64,000 nt of DNA from Frankia sp. R82 (GCF_023716925.1 NZ_JAMQQG010000002.1:48656-112655), one strand, 5' to 3'; positions 27,773 through 37,353 are shown, counted from the first letter of the stretch. Numbers and translations are program-made. Notes: generated from the sequence alone by a model not told the origin.

Positions 27773-30484
27773 CTACCCCAGGGCCGTCAGCCGGGGCTGG
27801 GTCAGCGGCACGTGCGCGTCCGCCGGATCGACGAACCGGCCGCTGGCCTGGTCAAGCACGGAGATGCGGGCGTCGGCGATGTCGAAGTACATGCCGACCA
27901 GGCGCAGCGAGCCGGCCTCCAGCGCGCGGCGCACGGTCGGCTGTTCGCGCAGGTTCTCCAGCTGCTGGGCCACGTTGGCGCGGCCCAGGCGCTCGACGGG
28001 CGCCAGGTGCTCCGTGCCGGGCGGCGGGGTGCGGGTGAGCGAGGCCCCGGCGTGCGCGAGCCAGCCGGCGAGCGCGGAATCGTGTGGGCCGCCGCCGTTA
28101 CCTGACCCGGCCAGCAGCGCCTTCATCGCGCCGCAGGCCGAGTGGCCGCAGACCACGATTGCCGGCACCTGCAGAACCTCGACGGCGTAGTCCACCGCCG
28201 CGGTGACGGACAGCTCGGTCGAGAACGGCATGCTGGGCAGCGGCCCGGACACGGCTCCGATGCCCACGCCGGCCGCCATGCCGCGCCCGCGGGCCATGCC
28301 CGTCCCGTGCCCGGCGGGCGGGCCGGCGGTCTGTGGCCGGGCACCGGACGAGCGGGCGCCCCCGGGCGAGCGAGGCACGATGTTGCCGACGTTGCGCACG
28401 GTGAACAGGTCACCGGGGCCGCTGCTGGTCAGGATGTTCGGCACGATGCGCGAGTCGGCGCAGGTCAGGAAGAGCGCACCGGGCTGCTGACCGGCGGCGA
28501 GGCCGTCGAAGGTGTCGCGCAGCAGCGGCGCCGCGCGACGGTGGAACTCCCGGACCCCGACCATGATCGTCCCGACGTGGTCGAGGTCGGCCTGGGCCTG
28601 TGCCCCGGCCGACGGCTGGTCTGCGGACGCCAGCACCGCCGCGTCCACCGACTCGACCGCCGACGGGGTGGTAGCCAGTCCATCCACTGCGGTTGTCGGG
28701 CCGTCCGAGGGGGTCGGCGCGGCGGTCGCGGCAGCTGGTTGTTCGTCGCGGGTGGACGGGCCGTCCTGCCATTGTGACCAGGGCGCGAACCAACGCGGCA
28801 GGTGCGGGACGACCGAGCGACGGCGCTGCGACAGGTCGGCGCGGCGCAGCCAGACGCGGCCGATCTCGTCGATGTCCACCGAGCCACCGGACGCCTCGTG
28901 GCTGGCGCACCAGCCGCGCAGATGGTCGTAGACGGCGTGGTCGAGGTAGTCGACGATGAGCTCGATCGACACGGGGGTGCCGGCGGGAATCCGGCCGAGG
29001 ACCCGGGCCAGGCGCGGCAGCGCGAGGAAGCTCAGCGTTCCCTCCACCTCCACCTGCCACAGCTCGCCGTCACGGCGCAGCTGCACGCTGGACCACAGCA
29101 CCCGCCGCAACACCAGCACGAGCGCGGTGAGCAGGCCCAGGCCGACGCCCTTGAGCAGGTCCAGGCCGACGACGCCGACCAGGGTCACCACATAGACCGG
29201 CAGCTCCCCGTGCCGGCGGACATGGCGCAGGTGGGAGACGTCGACCAGGCGCACGCCGACGACGACCAGCAGTCCGGCCAGCGCCGCCAGCGGGATCCAC
29301 TCGACGGCGAATCCGAGGAACACCGCGAAGCCGAGCATCCAGACGCCGTGCAGGATCGCCGAGGCCCGGGTGCGCGCGCCGGCGGCGACGTTCGTCGAGC
29401 TGCGCACTATGACGCCGGTGACGGGCAGACCGCCGAGGACACCGGAAAGCAGGTTGGCCGAACCCTGGCCGATCAGCTCCCGGTCGAGGTCGACCCGGGG
29501 GCCACGCCAGCCGCGGGAGGTCGCCAGCTGGTCCACCGCGACCGCGGACAGCAACGACTCGACGCTCGCCACGATGGCGACCGTCACAATGCCGAGAAGC
29601 ACCCCGGACCAGGCATGATCGGGCAGGTCGGGCAGCTCGACCGCGTCGAACAGCGAGGCAGGCAGGTCGACGCGGGGCACGTCGAACCCGGCGATGCCGG
29701 CGAACGCGGTGCCCACGACGACGGCGACGAGATACGCCGGCATCCGCCGGATCGCTCCCGGCACGGTCGTGGGCAGGCGCGGCCAGATCATGATCACGGC
29801 AATGGTCAGCAGGCCCACCGCGGTCGCCCCGCTGTGCGGGTCGATGATCGCCTGCGGAATGGCCTTGATGTTCTCCCACGCGTGGCTTTCGGCCGTCCCG
29901 CCGAGCACCACGTGGATCTGGCCCAGCACGATCGTCAGGCCGATACCGCCGAGCATGCCGTGGACGATCGCGGGCGACACGGCCAGGGAGGCGCGCGCGA
30001 TGCGGCCCAGGCCGAGCAGAATCTGCAGCAGTCCGGCCGCGGCGGTGATCAGGCAGGTGACCCGCCAGCCGTAGGTGTTGATCAGATTTGCGACGATGAC
30101 GGTGAGGCCGGCCGCCGGGCCGCTCACCTGCAATGGCGCACCGCCGAGCGAGCCGGCGACGATGCCGCCGACCACCGCGGCGATCAGTCCGGCCGCGACG
30201 GGCGCACCGGAGGCCACCGCGATGCCGAGCGAAAGCGGCAGGGCGACGACGAAGACGACCAGTGAGGCCTGGAGGTCTGGGCGCCAGGACTCGCGGGCGG
30301 TGGGCCGACGTCGGCGCGGATGCGGCGGCGAGTGGCTGTGCCGCGTGGGAGCCGCCGCCGCGGACGACTCCGGCGCGGACGACTCCGGCGGTGATGCCGG
30401 TGCCGAGCGCGGCGTCGAGGGCGGCGCCGGGGACGCGGGCGAGGGGCCTTCTGGCGGCGTCACCGGCGGAACGGGTGAACTCAC
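27773..30484 (-). CDS. SulP anion transporter fused to beta-carbonic anhydrase
   Basis: 903 aa. After a Pro/Ser/Ala-rich cytoplasmic tail (1-65), residues about 70-460 form the SulP permease (10-12 helices, for example SLVVFVVALPLSLGIAVASG, with GGLPVTGVIVRSS). A weak STAS-like domain lies at 480-560. Residues about 650-900 are a beta-carbonic anhydrase with the zinc signature CADSR and the HSACGAMK pair. The fusion would couple bicarbonate uptake with CO2/bicarbonate interconversion, as proposed for related actinobacterial proteins. A Gly/Arg-rich insert between the two zinc motifs lengthens the enzyme. It converges on the HelD gene. Confidence 0.92.
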   Translation of the reverse strand: MSSPVPPVTPPEGPSPASPAPPSTPRSAPASPPESSAPESSAAAAPTRHSHSPPHPRRRRPTARESWRPDLQASLVVFVVALPLSLGIAVASGAPVAAGLIAAVVGGIVAGSLGGAPLQVSGPAAGLTVIVANLINTYGWRVTCLITAAAGLLQILLGLGRIARASLAVSPAIVHGMLGGIGLTIVLGQIHVVLGGTAESHAWENIKAIPQAIIDPHSGATAVGLLTIAVIMIWPRLPTTVPGAIRRMPAYLVAVVVGTAFAGIAGFDVPRVDLPASLFDAVELPDLPDHAWSGVLLGIVTVAIVASVESLLSAVAVDQLATSRGWRGPRVDLDRELIGQGSANLLSGVLGGLPVTGVIVRSSTNVAAGARTRASAILHGVWMLGFAVFLGFAVEWIPLAALAGLLVVVGVRLVDVSHLRHVRRHGELPVYVVTLVGVVGLDLLKGVGLGLLTALVLVLRRVLWSSVQLRRDGELWQVEVEGTLSFLALPRLARVLGRIPAGTPVSIELIVDYLDHAVYDHLRGWCASHEASGGSVDIDEIGRVWLRRADLSQRRRSVVPHLPRWFAPWSQWQDGPSTRDEQPAAATAAPTPSDGPTTAVDGLATTPSAVESVDAAVLASADQPSAGAQAQADLDHVGTIMVGVREFHRRAAPLLRDTFDGLAAGQQPGALFLTCADSRIVPNILTSSGPGDLFTVRNVGNIVPRSPGGARSSGARPQTAGPPAGHGTGMARGRGMAAGVGIGAVSGPLPSMPFSTELSVTAAVDYAVEVLQVPAIVVCGHSACGAMKALLAGSGNGGGPHDSALAGWLAHAGASLTRTPPPGTEHLAPVERLGRANVAQQLENLREQPTVRRALEAGSLRLVGMYFDIADARISVLDQASGRFVDPADAHVPLTQPRLTALG

Positions 30485-31250
30485 GTCATCTCCTCGCGGT
30501 CGGGGCTAGAGGAAGCGGTTTGGTGGGGTGGCCTGGAACGGCGCCGATCAGACGGCCGCGGTGCCGGTCAGACGGTCATGCCGAGCATCGACATTCGGGC
30601 GCCCGTCCTGGCTCCACCTGTCCGCCGCCTGCGGTGACGGGTGTCGCACCCTGGTGAACGAACCGACGGGCCAACAAGTTTCGATGCGTGATGGCTGGTG
30701 GTCGCCGCGTAATCATTCGACCGCATCGGACGGCTTCGCCCCAGGACCCAACGGGCCGGAAATACCGGACAAAACTGACTATAAATGTAGAAACCATCGG
30801 CCCGGCACCATGGGCCGGACGGCCGAGTCCGCGCGAGCCCTGCAGGTGCTCGGGAATCGGCTCCCAGCGCCGGGGCGACCCACCCCGTCGGAGCCACCAC
30901 CGACGCAGCCCCTCGGATCCCATCTCATCCGTGGGACCGCGTCATCCACGGCACCGCACCGTCCCTGGGTACCGAGCCGCCTCTGGGTGCCGAGCTGCCC
31001 CTGGTGGCCAGGCCATCGGTGAGTCGCGCTCCTCTGTGCGAGCACCGATGCACCGGCCGGGCACCGTCGCCGCGCCTGGGCGTCACCGTATTATTGGATG
31101 TGTCCTACCTTGCGTAGCCTCGGCCGTTTCCGTTGATCGGTCCCTACGTGGGTCCATCCTTATGCGGGCGGCGGGCCCTGGCCGGACTCGGACCGGCGCC
31201 GAGGCAGTCACGACCGGCCTCGAAGCACCACCCGCTGTCTCGGGGAGGAC
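30485..31250. other. 766-bp divergent intergenic region
   Basis: No ORF has an SD and plausible composition. It holds the promoters of the SulP fusion and the DUF2142 gene. Around 30940-31010 there are short imperfect iterations of CTGGGTACCGAGC-like sequence. Confidence 0.45.
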
Positions 31251-32879
31251 GTGCTGTCCCGGATGAACTGGCGTGGACGAACCGTCCGAACACCGATGAT
31301 CCGGGGGCCAAGAATCCGGGGCCGGCTGACCAGGGTGCTGGTGGTGGCCGGATTTGCACTGCTGCTCGCGGCCTGGGTGGGCAGCAACGCGCCGGGCTTC
31401 GGGCCGGACGAACCGGCGAATTTCATCAAGGAGGTCGGTGCCGGCACCGGCCAGTGGACAGGCGTGCCGGGGCGACTCGCCCACCCGGCGTTCGGCAACC
31501 AGCCCGGGGCAACGGAACGCATCAACTGGATCAACCGCAACAGCCGGGTGTTCCGCCTGCCCGCCGGCCTGGACCCGGGCGCGGCCCACCTGCCATGCGA
31601 CCTCTTCCGCAACCAACGGTCCACCCGCTGCCTGAACCGGCCGCCCACCCACCCGCCAGCCACCCGGGCGCTGAGCTACGTCGGCACCTACGAGCCGTAC
31701 GTGTACGCCGTGCCAGGCGCGGCGATGGCGCGCACGCACACCGTCCTCGGGGCCCTCTACACCGGCCGGGCGGTGACCGCCGGGCTCGTCGCCGTGCTGC
31801 TCGCCGTCGCGGTGGCCGCCGCGTGGGACACCCGCACCGGTCCGGTCTCGATCACCGGGGTGCTGTTGGCCGCGTCACCGATGGTGCTGTTCCTCGGCTC
31901 GGTGCTGGGCACGAACGGCATCGAGATCGCCGGCGCCCTGGCTCTGTTCACCCTGGTGCTGCGGATGGGCCGGGTGGGTCCGGCGCCGGCCTGGACCTGG
32001 CCGGCGGCGGGGCTCGTCGGCGCGCTGGTGGCGCTGTCCCGACCGACCGGTCCGGCCTGGGTGCTGCTCGCTCCGATGCTCGGCTGGGTGCTCGCCGACC
32101 ACCGCCGCGAGGACCACGACCCCAAGCGCGGCGGGGTTGGCCGTCCGATCGGTTCCCGCTGGGGCTGGCGGGTCGCCTGGCTGGTGCCGGCGGCGATGGG
32201 CGTCGCCGCGACGCTGGTGTGGGAGCGCGCCGTACAGCCGCATCCGAGGATGCACCGCGCGGTGGCCGTCGAGGGACTGCGGCAGCTGGACGTCGACGCG
32301 CAGGCCTGGCTACGCCAGTGGGTGGGCGTGTTCGGCTGGGCCAGCCTGCCGATGCCCGAGTTCGCCTACCGGCTGTGGTGGGCCGCGGTGATCGTGCTGG
32401 TCGGTCTGGCCTTCGCCCTCGGGTCGGCGCGGGCCCGCCTGGGACTGGTCGCGGTGCTGGTCGGCGCGGCGGCGCTGGCCATCGGCCTGGACGTGCTGGT
32501 GCTGCGCCAGACCCGTTTCCCCGTCTACGGACGCTACCTGCTGCCGTTGGCCGTGCTGGTCCCGCTCACCGCCGGGGAGCTCGTTGCCCGGCGGGCGGAC
32601 AGGTTGCCCGCCGGCGTCCGCCGGGCCGTGCAGATCACGGTGCCACTGGTGGTCACGACGGTGCATCTGGTGGCCCTGTGGGCGGATGGACGACGGTACG
32701 CCGTCGGCGTCGACGGCCCGAGGTGGTACCTCGACCACGCGCAGTGGACGCCGTCCGGTGGCTGGACCCTGTGGGCGGCGCTGGCCGGTGCCGGCGGTGC
32801 CTGCCTGCTCGGCGCCGTTCTGACCGGGCTCAGGACCGGGCCAGACCGCCGGCAGCAATCTCAGCCCGGGCCTGGCTGA
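31251..32879 (+). CDS. DUF2142-type polytopic membrane protein
   Basis: About 540 aa with roughly ten hydrophobic helices. The first, near residues 27-45, is followed by GFGPDEPANFIKEV, the acidic extracytoplasmic loop found in DUF2142 and related GT-C glycosyltransferase-like membrane proteins. A long loop up to about residue 150 ends with YEPYVYAVPG. The protein may handle polyprenyl-linked sugars at the envelope, but the reaction is unknown. GTG 31251 lies too close to GGGAGGA, so the ATG at 31263 is a reasonable alternative. Its 3' end overlaps the convergent DUF1003 gene by 50 bp. Confidence 0.75.
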   Translation: MLSRMNWRGRTVRTPMIRGPRIRGRLTRVLVVAGFALLLAAWVGSNAPGFGPDEPANFIKEVGAGTGQWTGVPGRLAHPAFGNQPGATERINWINRNSRVFRLPAGLDPGAAHLPCDLFRNQRSTRCLNRPPTHPPATRALSYVGTYEPYVYAVPGAAMARTHTVLGALYTGRAVTAGLVAVLLAVAVAAAWDTRTGPVSITGVLLAASPMVLFLGSVLGTNGIEIAGALALFTLVLRMGRVGPAPAWTWPAAGLVGALVALSRPTGPAWVLLAPMLGWVLADHRREDHDPKRGGVGRPIGSRWGWRVAWLVPAAMGVAATLVWERAVQPHPRMHRAVAVEGLRQLDVDAQAWLRQWVGVFGWASLPMPEFAYRLWWAAVIVLVGLAFALGSARARLGLVAVLVGAAALAIGLDVLVLRQTRFPVYGRYLLPLAVLVPLTAGELVARRADRLPAGVRRAVQITVPLVVTTVHLVALWADGRRYAVGVDGPRWYLDHAQWTPSGGWTLWAALAGAGGACLLGAVLTGLRTGPDRRQQSQPGPG

Positions 32880-33450
32880 CCTCCGCGCGGACCTGCTGCT
32901 CGACCTCACCTGGGTCGATGCCGAGCGCGCAGCCGATGTGCGCCGCCCACACCTCGGAGCGCACGTTCATCTCGAAGTCGAGCTCGGCCCGGATGTCCTG
33001 TCGGGCGGCCTCGCGATTCTGACTGATCATCACGAAGGTCGACAGGAAAATGGCCTCCAGGCTGACGATCATCGTGAGCAGCCCGAACGGAAACCGGTCG
33101 AACCGCGCCCCCGAGCCGACCAGGCCCTCGTTGACGAGGATCCACCCGGTGAACCAGACGGCGTGCAGATAGACGAACCACAGTGACCCGGCGAACCTGG
33201 TGATCGCGTCCGCTGCCTGGTCCTGCCGGGACCGGGTCCGCGCGAGTACCTGCCGCTCGTCCCGGATCCGGAACCAGGCATGGCCACGGCCGTCGCCTCC
33301 CCGCAACCGCCGCTGCCCCGAGGCGCCGGTGGACGGCCCAGCGCCCGCCGGGAGAGCGTCCGGCGAAGGAATGTCCGGCGAAGGAACGTCCGCCGGAAGA
33401 AGGCCTGGCGAAGGCATAGCGGACAAGGACGCATCAGGTGAGGACGACAT
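32830..33450 (-). CDS. DUF1003 membrane protein
   Basis: 206 aa. The N-terminal 45 residues are a Pro/Ser-rich tail with PSPD-type iterations. The core has the DUF1003 pattern: ADAITRFAGSLWFVYLHAVWF, then FPFGLLTMIVSLEAIFLSTFV and MISQNREAARQDIRAELDFE. Two membrane helices with a short loop are predicted. The family is widespread in actinobacteria and lacks a defined function. Convergent overlap of 50 bp with the DUF2142 gene. Confidence 0.88.
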   Translation of the reverse strand: MSSSPDASLSAMPSPGLLPADVPSPDIPSPDALPAGAGPSTGASGQRRLRGGDGRGHAWFRIRDERQVLARTRSRQDQAADAITRFAGSLWFVYLHAVWFTGWILVNEGLVGSGARFDRFPFGLLTMIVSLEAIFLSTFVMISQNREAARQDIRAELDFEMNVRSEVWAAHIGCALGIDPGEVEQQVRAEVSQARAEIAAGGLARS

Positions 33451-33526
33451 GAACCCATAGTGGCGCCCCCTGCCCGCCCGAGACGATCGCCGCCGGGCGT
33501 ACGTCCGGCGGCCCGATCTGAGCGCG

Positions 33527-34291
33527 TCAGCGGACCTGTTCGGTGGGGCGGATCAGCAGCTCGTTGATGGCGACCCGGCGCGGGCGGGTCACGATGTAGG
33601 CGATGCCGTCCGCGATGTCCTCGGCCAGCAGGTTCTCCACTCCCGCGAGGGCGGAAAGGGCCTGGTCCCGGATCTCCGGACGCACGTGCTCGGTGAGTTC
33701 CGTGGTGACCGCGCCCGGTTCCACCACGCTGACCCGCACGTGTCGCGCGGTGACCTCCTGGCGCAGCGACTCGGTGAAGGCGTTCACCCCGAACTTCGTC
33801 AGGTTGTAGATGCCGGCCAGGGCGATCGCTCGCCGCCCCGCGGTCGAGCTGATGTTGATGAGGTCCGCGACCTCTCGGGGGCCCGACTCCGCGGCGGTGA
33901 CCAGGTGCGGCAGCGCGGCATGGGAGACATAGAGCAGCCCCTGCAGGTTCAGGGAGATCATCCGGTCCCATTCGGCGGTGGGCGCGTCGAGGATCGGCCC
34001 GAGCAGCATCACCCCCGCGTTGTTGACGACGGTGTCGAGCCGGCCGAGCTCGGCCACCGCCTGCTCGACCGCGTCGATCGCCTGCTGCTGTTCGGTGATG
34101 TCGGCGGCGAGCGCGATCGCCCGCCCGCCCTCGGCCTCGATCTCACCGGCCAGCTGGTCGAGCCGGTCCTTGCGCCGGGCGACCAGCGCCACCGCCGCGC
34201 CCTGCCGGGCCAGCTCCCGCCCGGCCGCGGCCCCGATCCCGCTGCTCGCCCCGGTCACCAGTGCCACGGTCCCGCTCAGTGTCTGCGCCAT
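33527..34291 (-). CDS. SDR family oxidoreductase
   Basis: 254 aa, classical short-chain dehydrogenase. The cofactor motif TGASSGIG is at residues 13-20, NNAG at about 90-93 and the catalytic Ser and YxxxK in ISSTAGRRAIALAGIYNLTK. An Arg-Arg-Lys after the second strand suggests NADPH preference. SD GAAGGGG precedes the ATG. Substrate unknown; related proteins act on ketones, aldehydes or alcohols. Confidence 0.92.
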   Translation of the reverse strand: MAQTLSGTVALVTGASSGIGAAAGRELARQGAAVALVARRKDRLDQLAGEIEAEGGRAIALAADITEQQQAIDAVEQAVAELGRLDTVVNNAGVMLLGPILDAPTAEWDRMISLNLQGLLYVSHAALPHLVTAAESGPREVADLINISSTAGRRAIALAGIYNLTKFGVNAFTESLRQEVTARHVRVSVVEPGAVTTELTEHVRPEIRDQALSALAGVENLLAEDIADGIAYIVTRPRRVAINELLIRPTEQVR

Positions 34292-34302
34292 GATGTGCCC
34301 CT

Positions 34303-34359
34303 TCGTCCACGTCCACGTCGTCCACGTCCACGTCCACGTCGTCCACGTCCACGTCGACG
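34303..34359. repeat. CACGTC hexamer tandem repeat
   Basis: Imperfect tandem copies of GTCCAC(GTC) units over about 57 bp directly upstream of the SDR start. It may fall within its promoter or 5' leader. Confidence 0.85.
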
Positions 34360-34518
34360 GATTCGGCTGGCGTGCGGCCGGTCACCCGCACCGCCAGCCC
34401 GTCCCAGACGCTATGACCTCGAGCGCGCTCCAGGTCAACGACGGCAGGCACGCACCGACGACTCCCGCACGCACCGACGACAAAGCCCCATGACGACTCG
34501 GGCGTCACCGCCAGATCG

Positions 34519-35313
34519 TCACTGGGGGCGGCGGGCCTCGATGAGGAAGCGGGTGGTGTGGGCGGTGAACGGGCCGGTGTCGCGGATGCGGCGGTGCAGG
34601 TCGGCGAGACGCTCGCGGTAACGGTCGACGGTGAAGCCGGGGACGATCCAGATCACCTTGCGCAGGAAGTAGACGACGGCGCCGACGTCACGGAACTCGG
34701 TGTGCAGCGTCTCGGCCCGCAGGTCCACCACCTCGAGCCCGGCGGCCTGCGCGGCGGCCCGGGCGGCGTCGGGATGGCGGCGGGTGCGCACCTCGGCGGG
34801 CTGGGGCCCGAGGAAGAACTCGGTCAGTTCACCCACGCTGGCCGGACCGACCTGCTGGGACAGGTAGCTTCCGCCGGACCGCAACACCCGGGCGATCTGC
34901 GGCCAGCAGGTGCGCACGGGATGCCGACTCAGCACCAGGTCGAAGGTGCCGTCCGCGAACGGCAGGGTGTGATCGCCGTCCGCGGCGACCAGCGCGACTC
35001 CACGCGGGCGCAGCAGCGCCGCCGCGCGGGCGAGGTTCGGCGGCCAGGACTCGACCGCGACGGTACGCCGGGCGAGCCGCGGCGCGGATGCCAGCACTTC
35101 CCCGCCGCCGGTCTGCACATCCAGCACCGTGTCGGCACGGGCGATGCGCTCCCCCAGCAGCCGGGCATAGCCCCAGGACGGCCGCTGCTCACTCGCCCGA
35201 CCCTCCAGCCAGGAGAAGTCCCAGCCATCCACCGACACGGCTGCCGCCTGCGCCACCAGCTCCTCGAACCCGGGCTCTCCCGCCGCCGTCCCCGCGGGCC
35301 GTTCGACCGTCAT
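34519..35313 (-). CDS. Class I SAM-dependent methyltransferase
   Basis: 264 aa. Motif I is present as VLDVQTGGGEVLAS at about 62-75, motif II/III as LPFADGTFDLVLSRH, and a post-motif helix follows. A Trp-rich N-terminal part (DGWDFSWLEGRA) matches the actinobacterial branch of UbiE/Methyltransf_11 proteins. The substrate is unknown. It lies 98 bp upstream of, and convergent with nothing on, the same-strand LLM gene, so cotranscription with that gene is possible. Confidence 0.85.
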   Translation of the reverse strand: MTVERPAGTAAGEPGFEELVAQAAAVSVDGWDFSWLEGRASEQRPSWGYARLLGERIARADTVLDVQTGGGEVLASAPRLARRTVAVESWPPNLARAAALLRPRGVALVAADGDHTLPFADGTFDLVLSRHPVRTCWPQIARVLRSGGSYLSQQVGPASVGELTEFFLGPQPAEVRTRRHPDAARAAAQAAGLEVVDLRAETLHTEFRDVGAVVYFLRKVIWIVPGFTVDRYRERLADLHRRIRDTGPFTAHTTRFLIEARRPQ

Positions 35314-35411
35314 CGCCGGATCGTCCCAGCGTCACCCGGCATTGCCCATCGAATATTCGTCCCGCACAACGGCACCTGACTGGATCATGCGCGGGGAGGC
35401 GGGACGCGGTC

Positions 35412-36296
35412 TCAGGTGCCGCGCAGGGCGGCGATCACCGGGGCGAAGCGCTCCAGGGCGGGGTGCAGAACAGTGAGATAGGTGATGCCGAACCGGTCGC
35501 GCAGGTCCCGCACCTGGGCAGCCACCTGCGCAACGGTGCCGACGAGCAGGACCGGGACGGTGGCGAACTCGGCGGCGCTCAGGTACGGAAACCGCTCGGC
35601 CAGGGCGGCGAGAGCCGCGTCCCGGTCGTCGGTGAGCACCACGTCCTGCACCAGCAGGTTGCGTTCGATCTCGCCGGCCCGTGCCCCGGCGGCCCGCTCG
35701 AAGAAGGCGACCCGTTCGGCGAACGCCTCCCCGGCCAGGACCCGGAAGGCACTGGGATCCCCCGGGGCCGGCGTCGCACCGGTGAACGCCACGATGTCGG
35801 CGCGCTCGGCGGCCAGGGTGAGCAGCCGGTTGCCGTTGCCGCCGATCAGCAGGGGCACCCGCGGCTGCGTCGGCCGCGGTACGAGCTCGGGGTCAGCCAG
35901 CCGTGCGTAGACGGCATCGACGACCTCACCGAGCCGGTCCAGCCGGTCGCGGGCGGTGCCATAGGCGATGCCGGCGGCAGCGAACTCGTCGGCCACATAC
36001 CCGGTGCCGATGCCCAGCTCGAGCCGTCCGCCGGTCAGCACGTCGGTGGACGCCACCTCCCGGGCCAGCAGCGCCGGGTTATGGAACGCCGCGTTGAGCA
36101 CGAACGTGCCCAGCCGCAGCCCGGCGGTGGCCCCCGCCGCGACCAGAGTGGGAAACGGTGCCGGCATACCCAGATGGTCCGGCACGAGCAGCACGTCGTA
36201 GTCGAGCTCGGCCGCGCGCCGGGCCAGCGCCGCCACCTCGAGCGGCCCCGCAAGCTCGAGGATGTTCAGACCGAACCGGAACGGCCGCACGCTCAT
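35412..36296 (-). CDS. LLM-class F420-dependent oxidoreductase
   Basis: 294 aa from the ATG at 36296, which follows AAAGGAGG. The TIM-barrel luciferase-like pattern is clear: FRFGLNILEL, DYDVLLVPDHLG, LRLGTFVLNAAFHNPALLARE and ELGIGTGY. This matches the TIGR03621-like group of probable F420-dependent enzymes in actinomycetes. It would transfer hydride between F420 and an unknown substrate. A longer frame starts at 36326 but has no SD. Confidence 0.88.
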   Translation of the reverse strand: MSVRPFRFGLNILELAGPLEVAALARRAAELDYDVLLVPDHLGMPAPFPTLVAAGATAGLRLGTFVLNAAFHNPALLAREVASTDVLTGGRLELGIGTGYVADEFAAAGIAYGTARDRLDRLGEVVDAVYARLADPELVPRPTQPRVPLLIGGNGNRLLTLAAERADIVAFTGATPAPGDPSAFRVLAGEAFAERVAFFERAAGARAGEIERNLLVQDVVLTDDRDAALAALAERFPYLSAAEFATVPVLLVGTVAQVAAQVRDLRDRFGITYLTVLHPALERFAPVIAALRGT

Positions 36297-36338
36297 GCGC
36301 CTCCTTTGGACGTCGCTGTCCCTCATCCGACCCTACTG

Positions 36339-36420
36339 TGCGGCACCGGATCCACCCTCTGCGGCACTGGGTCCACCCTCTGCGGCACTGGGTCCACCCT
36401 CTGCGGCACTGTCCATCCCC
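36339..36420. repeat. 21-bp tandem repeat upstream of the LLM gene
   Basis: Three full copies of a 21-bp unit beginning TGCGGCAC(T/C)GG and ending TCCACCCTC (36339, 36360, 36381), then a 19-bp copy and a partial fifth copy to about 36433. It sits 40 to 130 bp upstream of the LLM start and between divergent genes, so it may be a repeated regulator site. Confidence 0.9.
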
Positions 36421-36527
36421 TGCCGCACTGTCCGCCGAGGCACCGCTGGCCATCCGGCGCAGAACTGCCGACACCGGCCGGAAAGCCGGCCTCATCGTCC
36501 CAAAAACTCATAAAACGGTCAGGAGCG

Positions 36528-37343
36528 GTGTTGGATGGGGGTGTGCCCGCATGCCACCGCCCACGCCCACCGGCAGCAGCAGGGGTGATGGCCGCGGTGG
36601 TGGCCGTCGCGGTGGTGCCGATCGGGCTGGCCGAGGGTCTGCACTGGCAGGCCTCCCGTCGTCTCTACGGCGACGGCACCCACGTCGCTCCGCCAGCACA
36701 GCCGATCAGCACGCAGCACCCGACCGGCACGGCACCGTCAGCCGACACGGCACCGTCACCCGGCACAGGGCGGTCGGACCGGCGAGGATCGTCCTGCCGG
36801 TCGGATGGGGCACAGGTCGTGCTGGTGCTGGGCTTCCCGGCGACGCGTCACGGCAGGCTGCATCCACTGCAACGATGGCGTACCGAGATAGGGGTGCGCT
36901 CGCTCGCTCCGGGCGAGGACAGCCGGCTGATCTTCAGCGGTGGCGGGCCACCGGGCGCACCCACCGAGGCCGAGACGATGGCCGCCCACGCACGCGACGT
37001 CCTCGGCATGCCGGCGCGTCAGATTCTGACCGAGACCGCGGCGACCAGCACCTGGGAGAACGTCGGGCTCACGGTGCCATGGCTTGAGTCGGCGCGCACC
37101 ATCGCGATCGCCTCGGATCCGCTGCATGCCGCCCGCGGACGTCGCTACCTGCACCGCCAGCGGCCCGACCTGGCCGCCCGGCTGGTCCCCGCAGATGACT
37201 ACCGGCTGCTCGAACACTGGCGGCTGAAGGTCCCGACCGCCGTCTACGCGGTGACCCGCCCGCCGATGCGCCGGCTGCGCGTCCGGCTCATCCAGGCGCA
37301 GCAGCGGAAAAAACAGCGCGCGCAGGCGCCCTCTCCTTCGTAG
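36528..37343 (+). CDS. YdcF/SanA (DUF218) family protein
   Basis: Residues about 20-42 form one membrane anchor (VMAAVVAVAVVPIGLAEGLH). The DUF218 domain follows: VVLVLGFPA, LIFSGGGPPGAPTEAETM, ILTETAATSTWENV and IASDPLHAARGRRYL. This fold is found in SanA/ElyC proteins of envelope homeostasis; the substrate is unknown. The start is uncertain: GTG 36528, TTG 36531 (5 nt after AGGAGCGGTG), GTG 36543 or ATG 36588. The frame is open much further upstream but that part overlaps other genes. Confidence 0.8.
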   Translation: MLDGGVPACHRPRPPAAAGVMAAVVAVAVVPIGLAEGLHWQASRRLYGDGTHVAPPAQPISTQHPTGTAPSADTAPSPGTGRSDRRGSSCRSDGAQVVLVLGFPATRHGRLHPLQRWRTEIGVRSLAPGEDSRLIFSGGGPPGAPTEAETMAAHARDVLGMPARQILTETAATSTWENVGLTVPWLESARTIAIASDPLHAARGRRYLHRQRPDLAARLVPADDYRLLEHWRLKVPTAVYAVTRPPMRRLRVRLIQAQQRKKQRAQAPSPS

Positions 37344-37353
37344 AGTCACGTCC

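Noticed and set aside
28802..30265. Plus-strand 487-codon frame opposite the SulP fusion
   Set aside because: Gln/Asp/His/Arg-rich shadow of a membrane-protein gene with no SD or motif.
31133..33022. 629-codon plus-strand frame overlapping the DUF2142 gene
   Set aside because: Arg/Gly-rich composition; the alternative frame has regular membrane helices and the DUF2142 loop.
35088..36527. Plus-strand N-terminal extension of the YdcF-like frame by about 480 codons
   Set aside because: It runs antisense through the methyltransferase and LLM genes and has no domain; only the last 270 codons are the gene.
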